Positions 11,083-19,397 of a stretch of 64,000 nt of DNA are shown here, piece by piece. This stretch comes from Plotosus lineatus (lineage: Eukaryota; Chordata; Actinopteri; Siluriformes; Plotosidae). The stretch lies in assembly GCA_024760905.1 (NCBI GenBank), contig CM045733.1, positions 31,265,001 to 31,329,000 of the forward strand, written 5' to 3'. Under the pieces are notes generated by a model, which saw only the letters and a list, made by a program, of their open reading frames with translations, had not been told where the DNA came from and searched no databases. The position numbers were made by a program, and so were the translations under genes. Numbering within the stretch: position 1 is the stretch's first letter; every line of letters begins with the position of its first letter.

Positions 11083-11777
11083 TGTTACCCTTGGGTTAAG
11101 ACGTCGTCTCTGTGATCTTTATGTTTACACTGTTTTGCAGACTTTTGGCAAATATGGTTGGTCAGAAGTGTAAGCCGACTAGCCTGGGTGCAAGTCTCAT
11201 ACACAGAGATGAATTAACTATCTGCTCAAATCAGCACAATCTACCATGCATACTCAGTTAAGCAAAGAGAGTTGTAATATGAATGAAAACCCGAATGCAC
11301 AAATTACAGAACAGCTACAGACATTTATTATCTTTTAGCAGAATCCTAAGAGTCTATACTTATTTTTCTATGAATATTCATTAGTTTTTCTTTGTTCTTT
11401 GTATGCATCTGTTGAATAAAGTTTACTTACTTACACAAAAGAAAGAACTCACCGCTTTGCTGGGATTCACATCAGTGCAGGCTTTGTTCTAAACAAGTTC
11501 AAGGGCACCCTTGTGCACTTGAAAGACAAGAAGTCTGTATAACCCACAGCAAGTACACTACTTTTGCAAGTACACTACCTTCGGTATTGAGCGCCTCACA
11601 TATTGTCAGCATTGATTGGCTGTTTTAAGATTCATGTAAAGTAACTCGGTATAAAGAAGTGATTTATTCGAAAGTAATGTTGATATTATTTGATATATTT
11701 TATATTATTTTACAATGTTATGTTTATAATAATTGATTTATGAGTGTTTTATGAGATACAGTAATGGTATTTATGGA
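11083..11777 (+). other. intron sequence, no gene
   Basis: AT-rich, without recognisable coding signal. Part of it may be the interior of the DNA transposon whose right terminus lies at 11870-11891. I can see no internal repeats. Confidence 0.5.
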
Positions 11778-11891
11778 TGTATAGTACAGTATGAGCTTCA
11801 CACGTCATACGTCACTGTAACAACTTACGTTCACTTTCAACTTACATTCGGCCAGCCGGAACCAATTAAAACGTAAGTTGGTGAGTGCCTA
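11778..11891 (-). mobile_element. right end of a DNA transposon (TIR partner of 4658)
   Basis: Reads outward as aacgtaagttggtgagtgcc and then TA. Reversed, it matches the left terminus at 4658-4679 in 17 of 22 positions. A second inner copy of the motif, 'caacttacgttc', lies at 11820-11832, and 'cgtcatacgtcactg' recalls 'acactgacgtaatg' near the left end. Confidence 0.5.
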
Positions 11892-11903
11892 TAGACATAT
11901 ATA

Positions 11904-13905
11904 TTCTTCGTCTTCTTTTCCTTTCGGCTATTCCCTTCCGGGGTTGTCACAGCTATTCATCTGCTTCCACCTCACCCTGTCCTCTGCATCGTCTTCTCTT
12001 ACGCCAACAACCTTCATGTCTTTCTTCACCACATCCATAAATATCTTCTTTGGCCTTCCTCTAGGCCTTCTGCTTGGGAGTTCCTTCCTCAGCATCCTAC
12101 TGCCAATATATTCACTATCCCTCCTCTGTACATTTCCAAACCATCTCAATCGAGCTTCTCTGACTTTGCCTCAAAAACATCTTACATGGGCTGTCCCTCT
12201 GATGTAGTCATCCTCGTTACTCCCAGAGATAACCGCAACATTTTCATCTCTGCTACCTCCAGCTCTGCCTCTTGTCTTTTCCTCAGCGCCACTGTTTCTC
12301 AATTATACAACATCGCTGGCCTCATCACCGTCTTGTACACTTTTTCTTTCATTCTTACTGATACTCTCCTGTAACACATCACACCGGGCATGTTTCTCCA
12401 ACCATTCCAACCTGCTTGCACACGCTTCCTCACCTTTTTTTCCACACTCTCCATTGCTCTGGATTGTTGAGTTTTCTTCTTTTCTTTTCGGCGTTCTCAG
12501 GAGTCACCACAGTGAATCATCTGATTCGCACATGTAATTTGGCATGGATTTTTACGTCGGATGCCCTTCCTGTCACAACCCTTTAACAAGGGAGAGAAAC
12601 ACGCTGACGGCTTTGCAGCCTACTCTTTATGGAAGTCAGTAATGGTTCTTTTACATGCCTCTCACCATAGACAGTGAGAAACATGGTGTGCCTTTGATAT
12701 AGCAGTTATCCGCACTGGGGGATAGTGACAACCTTGTGGGGACTTGAACCCCCAACCATAGGATCAGTAATCCTGCGCCCTATCCACTATACCACCACTG
12801 TCTCTCTGGAATGTTGAGCCTCAGTACTTGAAATGCTCCACCTTCCTTATCTCTGCTCCCTGTAACCTCACTGTTCCTATTGGGTTCTTCTCATTCACAC
12901 ACATGTATTCTGACTTACTGAGGCTAACCTTCATTCCTCTCCTTTCCAGGGCATGTCTCCACCTCTCTAGATTTTCCTCCACTTGTTCTCTGCTTTCACT
13001 ACAGATCACAATGTCATCTGCAAACATCATAGTCCATGGAGATTCTTGTCTGACCTCGTCTGCCAGCCTGTCTGTCACCATCGCAAACAAGAAGGGGCTC
13101 AGAGCTGATCCTTGATGCAGTCCCAGCTTCATCTTGAATTCTTCCATCCTATGCTGTTTGGTAACACTCTTGCCCAGTAAGACTTTACAGTCACTGACTT
13201 CCTTCAAACTACATCATCTACAGAAGATGTAGTCTACCTGCGTGCTCATTTTATGTCACCCTTTGTCCCTGTGTCTTCTGGAAGAAAGTATTCACCACAG
13301 CCATTTCCATCCTTTTTGCAAAATCTATCAACATCTGTCCTTCTGTGTTCCTGTCCTGGATACTAAACCTGTCCATCACTTCCTCATCCCCTCTATTGCC
13401 TGCACCAACATGTCTACTGAAGTCTGTACCAATGACCACTCTTTCACCTCTCGGGGTACTCTGCATCACTTCATCTAACTCACTCCAGAATCTCTCCTCT
13501 TCTAGCTCACATCCTGCCTGTGGGGCATAAGCACTAACAACATTGAACATCACACCTTCAATTTTTAACTTGAGACACATCACTCTGTCTGACACTCTTT
13601 TCACATCTATAATATTCCTGACAAACCCCTCCTTCAAGATGACTCCTACTCAATTTCTCTTTGCATCCACACCATGATAAAACAGCTGCAACCCCACTCC
13701 TAAGCTTCAAGCCTTGCTACCTTTCCACCTGGTCTCCTGAACACAGAGTATGTCCACCTTCCTCATCTGCATCATCTCAGCCAGCTCTCTACCTTTTCCT
13801 TTCATCGTTCCAACATTCAAAGTCCCTACTCTCAGTCCTAGACTCATGCCTTTCCTCTTCTCTCTTCGCCTATGGACACGTCTCCCACCTCTCCTTCTCC
13901 CCGTG
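11904..13905 (-). mobile_element. RTE-like LINE copy C, internally deleted
   Basis: Minus-strand copy of the same family as 488-3604. The 3' end with tcttcttttcctttcggct is at the left; the 5' end breaks off inside the endonuclease leader near 13905. A large internal deletion joins the end of the endonuclease region directly to the RT at about 13140 (EFKMKLGLHQG), in frame, removing roughly 1.3 kb. The RT box is intact here: FADDIVICSESREQVEENLE. A SINE is inserted at 12472-12804. Endonuclease remnants are at 13251-13637 (GTDFSRHVGAG). Confidence 0.82.
12472..12804 (-). mobile_element. SINE family S1, complete, inside LINE copy C
   Basis: Read on the minus strand it starts with a tRNA-like head: box A 'tggtatagtggatagggc' and box B 'ggttcaagtcc', spaced as in RNA polymerase III promoters. 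A body follows with 'cactgtctatggtgagagg' and 'gtcagcgtgtttct', then 'gacaggaagggcatccgacg', a segment shared with the leader of the RTE-like LINE, and finally the LINE 3' end 'gccgaaaagaaaagaagaa'. Flanking repeats tctggattgttgag (12458-12471) and tctggaatgttgag (12805-12818) are its target duplication, with one mismatch. Confidence 0.85.
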
Positions 13906-13984
13906 TCAAATCTTTAAATGCAAAATGCTTCTCTACAAAGCAGTATGTTGATGATGTCAAAACTTCTAGGAGATTGTACATTTT

Positions 13985-14330
13985 TTTCTCTTCCCCAAAA
14001 CTTAAATAATGCTACAGAACCATGTTTGGCCTGTGCATAACTGCGGGCAATGGCATAATCTATATTTTGAGTAGCCATCTTATGTTCAGAAATGGGAATC
14101 TTTAAACTCCTTTTTGTTTTCTCAATATAAACAAGACCACAAGGACATATAAGAATGTAAGTAGCATGTGAACTGCTGCAATTGATAAATGAATTAATAC
14201 ATTACTCGTTACCAGTATGTGGATGTGTGAACTACTTGGTATCTGATGCGTTAGAGCATTGAGCGCAGTGACCACAGTGAAAGAAATCTACAGGTTGATT
14301 AAACAACCAAGAGACTGACCAAAGAGGTTT
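13985..14330 (-). mobile_element. Penelope-like element fragment (GIY-YIG endonuclease)
   Basis: The minus-strand translation contains FFHCGHCAQCSNA, then (after a stop) ATYILICPCGLVYIEKTKR and PISEHK, ending with AYAQAKHGS. This is the Cys-rich linker plus GIY-YIG nuclease layout of Penelope-like elements (usual core: CPCGL.Y.GKT.R.L..R..EH). The glycine after Y-I is replaced by Glu and there is a stop after the Cys linker, so it is inactive. Together with 15655-15900, which has the same orientation, it may be the other end of one element. Confidence 0.7.
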
Positions 14331-14402
14331 CTTACTATCAGAGTGTACTTGTCTGTCCTTGAGATTGTGGCTATGCTTTAAAGTAAGTAATGGAGGCTTT
14401 GG

Positions 14403-14692
14403 GCTTTTTACACCCGAGCCATAGTGCCTCACCAGGCAGGTGCTTATCCCTGGTTTCCAGTGTGAAGCAACTAGGAGTTCATCCCCTCCTGGATGGGACA
14501 CTAGTCCATCGCAGGTAACCTTCCCAGTATATTTTTACTGGTACCCATTTATACTGCTGGGTGAACAGAGGCACACTTGTGGTTGAGACCTTGCCCAGGG
14601 GTCTTAGCACAGTGGGGGTCCAACTGGGATTTGAGCACACAACTTCCGGATCATGAGTGCAGCACCCTAACCACTATGCCACCGGCCCCACA
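14403..14692 (-). mobile_element. tRNA-derived SINE, family S4b
   Basis: Minus strand begins 'ggtggcatagtggttaggg' (box A) with box B 'gtgctcaaatcc', then a body with 'cactgtgctaagaccc' and 'gggcaaggtctcaacc'. The tail reaches 14403. It is unrelated in body and tail to families S1-S3. Confidence 0.6.
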
Positions 14693-15009
14693 CAACTAGT
14701 GGAGGAACAGAACAAATATTCTTTAAAGAAGGATCACTTTTAAGGCCACTCCAGTGTATAAGAATCACACTTTTAACTCTTCTTGCCAGTAGAGAGAACT
14801 ATAGAAAAAGTGATCTGTGTGGAAGTAAGGACATCTTTAGACTTTTAGCCAATAAGAATTCATGCTCTGTATGAAGGGCCCTTTGATATGCAGAGGAAAT
14901 AAATGAATCAGAATATAAATCTCTGCTCAGAACGCTTTCTTATTTCAACAGCTTTACATTGGAAATATGTAACCATACTACAGTTTCTTTACAATCTCAA
15001 GAATTGACC
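14693..15009 (+). other. intron sequence, nothing recognised
   Basis: No coding frame, repeat or symmetry found. Because it lies between two fragments of Penelope type, it might be decayed sequence of that element, but I see no motif. Confidence 0.4.
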
Positions 15010-15117
15010 AGCCCTCACTTTTCGCAGTTAATGAGAACCGAGACCCCCCGCGACCGCCAATTTCCGTGAAATAGGATCGACCCCTCTGACTGACGTATAC
15101 GTACATGCATATGTGTC
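15010..15117 (-). mobile_element. end fragment of MITE family M2
   Basis: Starts 'gccctcacttttcgcagtta' and matches in reverse the right end of the MITE at 42995-43060 (gggatctcggtcccagttaa; cgcaaaaagtgaggg). Only about 100 bases remain. Confidence 0.6.
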
Positions 15118-15226
15118 TATCTTCTTTTCCTTTTTGCTGTTCCCTTCAGGGGTCACCACAGCTTGAACCCCCAACCTTAGGATCAGTGATCTAGCACCTT
15201 TTTCACTAGGCCACCACTGTCCTGTT
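15118..15226 (-). mobile_element. miniature S1 SINE lacking its body
   Basis: On the minus strand the tRNA-like head (box B 'gggggttcaagc') is joined straight to the LINE-derived tail (gctgtggtgacccctgaagg). About 220 bases of body are absent compared with 12472-12804. Confidence 0.65.
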
Positions 15227-15471
15227 ACCAATATGCATTTGTTCGTATTTAAAATATTTGATGATGGTTAGTAAATCAGCAGACTCATCAAGAAAAGAGG
15301 GAAAACTAGAAACAAATCTTTTCACAAAAAAAAATCAACAAATTGTGACAAAGGTTCAGTGAGACTACAAATGCTTGCCACTGTAGGGTGAACGGGAGAA
15401 TTAGTTGCAGATTTTTGTATTTTGGGAAAGTCATTAAACTCAAGGTATATAGGGGGTTCAACAAGCAAAAA

Positions 15472-15474
<3 letters not shown>

Positions 15475-15562
<88 letters not shown>

Positions 15563-15592
15563 TTTTTTTATTATTATTTTTTTTTTTTTATT
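15475..15592 (+). repeat. (AT)n followed by poly-T
   Basis: AT run at 15475-15545, then an almost pure T tract with a few A interruptions to 15592. Confidence 0.97.
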
Positions 15593-15654
15593 TTACTGTG
15601 ATCCAGCCCCTTTTAAAATCAGAATGAATGTACTCGTAGTTATGGATATATGTT

Positions 15655-15900
15655 TTAAAAGTTGTCTGTGGGGTTAGACTCAAGACGCGCATAACATTCT
15701 ATTTCAGTTAACTGACTTCTTATGTAATAGTCATACTGTTCAAACCCTGCAACTGACCCACCCTTATCAGCTGGCTGAATAACAACATCTCTCCTGGATT
15801 CCAAAGACTTAAATGCTTTTAATTTTGAGGCATTTATATTCATTGTATCAGGCTGTTAATTTATCAGTGTGCCCCAGTCATTTTGTCCATTTATACTATT
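15655..15900 (-). mobile_element. Penelope-like element fragment (RT N-terminal motif)
   Basis: Minus-strand frame 15843-15655 reads SRRDVVIQPADKGGSVAGF followed by a Tyr-rich segment and LESNPTDN. D.VI.PADKG with a downstream 'L..DPT' is the conserved N-terminal part of Penelope-type reverse transcriptases. No intact RT core follows. Orientation agrees with the GIY-YIG fragment at 13985-14330. Confidence 0.68.
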
Positions 15901-16084
15901 GTTGTCCTTGAGCTGATTGGCACTTGATTCAGCTCATTTTTGTAGTAAACCGTCCTATCAAAGTAAATTGCTTTGTAAGTCACAGTGGAACATGTAAAAG
16001 TATAACCCACAAAGGCAATGTGTCCTTTCAAGTCATAAAATCCCATTTATTCACTTTTCATTCCATATCTCATAATGCATTTCA

Positions 16085-16252
16085 CCACTTTTGACTTTGT
16101 ACTGTGGCAGGAAATTGGAGTATACATACACAGGCACAGGGAGAACATGCGACTCTCCAGAAAGAAATATTTGTGGCCATGGTGCATACTTGAATTCATG
16201 ACCTTCTTCCTTTGAGGCGAATCTCTAACCACTATACCACTGTACCCCCGAG
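16085..16252 (-). mobile_element. SINE family S3, head part
   Basis: Minus strand: 'tggtatagtggttagagatt' as box A, then 'gaattcaagtatgcacc' in place of box B, and 'catgttctccctgtgcctgtg' in the body. The tail is missing. Confidence 0.55.
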
Positions 16253-16860
16253 TCTGTAAATAGTCCTCATTTATTGTAATTGTTAAATGACTTTGATGTA
16301 CTATGCAGGTGCACCACGGGAACTGTGCTGCTGTACTCCAGCACAAAAACCCAGAAGCAGTCACTTGCAAAACGAAGTGAGATGCAGTCTGGAAGAGAGT
16401 GTGTAGCACACAGATTAAGGGTGGATATTTAGCAGACCCACAAAGTGCTTCTGGAGCAAGATATAGCCTCCTGGCTAGCAGACCTTGACATGTGGGTGTG
16501 GGCGAGGCACTAAACACTGCTACATGGATCTTTGGTCTGGTTAAGGTTCTGAACATAGACTCAGTTTGGGACATGGCCTCGGACATAAACAGTAACATCA
16601 TCATAGGAAAAGGCATGGACTGCTGCATGCCATCAGCCATGGGAAAAGGAAAGAGCATAGATAACATGTGCTTGCAGCAGAAAAAGGAGCCATTACACGA
16701 GCTCCAAAAATCAAAAGGCAGATCAGCAATGTCACCATCAAAGCCAGAAGGCAGAATGATGATGTTGAAGTCTGGAGATGAGATGATGACAGCATTAGTG
16801 AAGCCAGGTGGTGGAACTGTAAAGATGCTTTTGACAGATGTAATAACATTGTAATGCATT
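16253..16860 (-). other. unexplained open frames on both strands
   Basis: The minus strand is open for 270 codons from 16859 to 16047, its last 60 or so codons crossing the S3 SINE head at 16085-16252. The plus strand is open for 120 codons from 16492 to 16854 (starting MGVGEALNTATWIF, Lys/Met-rich). A third frame on the minus strand is also open at 16849-16601. I recognise no domain. The base composition is richer in GC than the neighbouring intron, which partly explains the lack of stops. It could be a decayed processed copy, part of an unknown transposon, or chance. Confidence 0.3.
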
Positions 16861-17055
16861 TTAAAGCATGAAAATCAAATCAGCTGCCTCCGTGTTTTTT
16901 ATTTATTTTATTTTATTTTTTTAAATGATGTCCTGGCACAGTAGCAGTATCTGCAATTGCAGTCGGAAAGTTTTATTACTACACAATCAATGTTAAGTAT
17001 ATAAAAATTTTACATTAGATTTTTAGACATATTTTCCAGATAGGAAAATGTAATG

Positions 17056-17417
17056 CAGGGATCTCTCGCTACTTCACGCTTCAATTTATGCGGCTTCAAT
17101 GCATTGCAGGTGTTTTTTTAAATATTCATTGAAATAAAAATTAAGGGAATTAAGGAAGAAAAGGGGGAAAAGGTTAAGGAAAATGTCACAAAAACAAGGC
17201 CAATTATGCAAAGACAAACAATAAAAAAAAACCCTAAACAAACTCAAAACAAAAAACAACCCAAAATCTACCATCAAAACTACTTACATTTATGTGAAGT
17301 GCATGTCTTTATGCATGTATGTATATGTCAGTCAGGGGGGTTAGCGGATTTCAGTTATAGCGCGGGGGGGGGGGGGGTCCTTGGTCCCAATTAACAGCGG
17401 AAAGTGAAGGATCCCTG
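17056..17417 (+). mobile_element. MITE family M2, complete
   Basis: Ends are cagggatctctcgctacttc at the left and gcggaaagtgaaggatccctg-type sequence at the right, which match as imperfect inverted repeats (cagggatc.ctc). The interior has a poly-A rich part, 'gtcagtcagggggg' and a G run at 17363-17376. No ORF of note. The related copy is at 42573-43060. Confidence 0.65.
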
Positions 17418-17561
17418 TCTATCTACTGAGCTTTTAAAGGGACAGTGAGAATTAATTTAGGGTTGCATGCAAAACAGCAAATGTAGGACCTGTGGAAATT
17501 TGCAGTGTTTATTTTTTTTTTATCCGTTTTCTATAAAGTGGGTATGGTCATTGGGTAAAGA

Positions 17562-17735
17562 ATAATGGGCAGTGATGGCTCAATGCTCAAGGCTCTGGAT
17601 TACTAATTGGAACATTGTTGGATCAGCCTGCCATTCTTGGGTCCTTGAGCAAGGCCCATATCCCTCAATTGTATAAAAAAGACAATTTAAGTCACTCTGG
17701 ATAAGGGTGTCTGCAAAATACTGTAAATGTAAGAA
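17562..17735 (+). mobile_element. tRNA-derived SINE, family S4a
   Basis: Starts 'gggcagtgatggctcaatgc', then a degenerate box B (gttggatcagcctgcc), body 'ccttgagcaaggcccatatc' and tail 'ctctggataagggtgtctgc' ending in aaatgtaa. This tail type is widespread in fish genomes. A second copy is at 55635-55835. Confidence 0.7.
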
Positions 17736-17885
17736 TGTTGCTTATGTCTGCATTAATGTGTAGATATGTAGACTCAGCTCATGCAATTAGGAGGGACTAA
17801 ATATTGCAGGCTTTAAGAGCTTTTGTTCTGTTGTTTGTAAGTTATTATAATAATGATAATTATTATAAGTAAGAGAGAAAGCAAG

Positions 17886-17904
17886 AGGGAGAGAGAGAGA
17901 GAGG

Positions 17905-17935
<31 letters not shown>
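17886..17935 (+). repeat. (GA)n microsatellite
   Basis: GA run interrupted once by GGGGG. Confidence 0.95.
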
Positions 17936-18193
17936 GCAAGCACAGCTCTCATTGTCTGTTAGTAGTTCAGTTTAAGCAGATGCACACATAATGCTCACAA
18001 CTGTAGCGGAAGCAGATTGTTTTTAAAGAATGTAATTTGAAAATCCTTTAACCCATAAGGTCTTAGCACATTATTCATTATTTATCTGAAAGTATATTTA
18101 ATAATGATGCACTGAAGGCACGATGTGCATTATTGTATTAGCATATACTGAGCACTAAAGCACACTTAATTGAGATTTTAATGGTTTATTTAG

Positions 18194-18368
18194 TCCAGCA
18201 CAGTGATGCAATGGTTAGCATGTCTACCTCACATGAGTGAGCTGTTCAGGGTGCACCCCATCTTTTCCCAGAGTCATCTTAAATCGGCGCCAGCCTCCAC
18301 ACCACCCTAATTAGGATTAAGCAGCATAGAAGAATTAACTTTACCATTTACTTCATGAATTAATGAAT
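18194..18368 (+). mobile_element. SINE family S3, internally deleted
   Basis: Head 'cacagtgatgcaatggttag' runs within 50 bases into the shared tail 'gctgttcagggtgcacccc' and 'accctaattaggattaagc'. It ends with aatgaatgaatgg and a (TG)n run. Confidence 0.65.
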
Positions 18369-18372
18369 GAAT

Positions 18373-18421
<49 letters not shown>
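18373..18421 (+). repeat. (TG)n microsatellite
   Basis: TG run following the SINE tail and directly before the MITE at 18425. Confidence 0.97.
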
Positions 18422-18424
<3 letters not shown>

Positions 18425-18699
18425 CAGTGGTACCTCACTTTACGAAATTAATCCGTTCCAGAGCCTTTTTCATAACCTGCATTTTTCATAAATTGAACTG
18501 CATTTTACATGTAAAATGCATGATTTGTTCCAAGGGTCCCAATACTACCCCTAAACTCTTTAAAAATTATAAAAGCATACCTTTGAAGAACTCCTTCTGC
18601 TTCAATATCGTACCGATGGTAGATGGGTTTGGCCATATTAATTTGTGATATCACTCGAGCCCATTTCTTCTTCTCACTCGCACAGGAAATCACACACGC

Positions 18700-18756
<57 letters not shown>

Positions 18757-19251
18757 TGTTAATCATGTCGTCTTAGCAGAGTTATAATCTTACAAATGGG
18801 TGGGTGTGTGGGTGTGTGGGTGTGTGTGCGCGTATGTTAATCATGTCTTCTTAGCAGAGTTATAATCTTACAAATGTTTCTGGAAAGTTAAAAGCCTGAA
18901 TCAAGAAATAAAGCATAAAACAACAGGAACTCTGCCCTTTACATGAAAAGCATCATGGTGGATTCAGCTCCATAATAGGCAATGGGAGGTAGCTGCGTCA
19001 TCCCTCCTAGCCAATGGGATCCCCATCCATGATGGCGTCAGGTGGACCTGTCCAAGATGGCGCTCGAGTGAAGGCGATATGAACGACAGCTAGGTTGTCA
19101 GCCAATGGGAGGCCAGCGGAGCAGGATGTTTGAACCTCATTGATAGGAGAGCAACGTGTGCATAGTTTGAATGGTTGAATGGCGTGTTTTAATGTTTGAA
19201 TGGTACGTTTGAATTTCTAAGATGGCACTTTTGTAACGTGAGGTACCACTG
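18425..19251 (+). mobile_element. Tigger/pogo-type MITE family M3, complete
   Basis: Terminal inverted repeats cagtggtacctcac (left) and its reverse gtgaggtaccactg (right), flanked by TA (18423-18424 and 19252-19253), the usual pogo/Tigger duplication. Length is 827 bases. The interior has a (TG)n tract at 18705-18748, a tandem duplication of about 45 bases around 'cttagcagagttataatctt' (near 18771 and 18849) and CG-richer sequence with 'ccaatggga' motifs at 18980-19120. No transposase frame is seen. A left-half copy is at 40368-40807. Confidence 0.8.
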
Positions 19252-19397
19252 TATATGCATGCTTCATGCTTCAAAAACAGATGGGCCTAGGAGCTATAAA
19301 ATAATGTCTTCTTTAAGAAAGAAAGAAAGAAAAATAATGAGAAGCAAATTGAAATTAGATTTTTTTTTTTTCTAGTTTATGTTTACATATTTTAACC

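Noticed and set aside
12740..12804. tRNA-like sequence with A and B boxes (also at 44032, 56738, 58143 and other SINE heads)
   Set aside because: Cloverleaf pairing is degenerate and each is attached to a SINE body; these are not tRNA genes.
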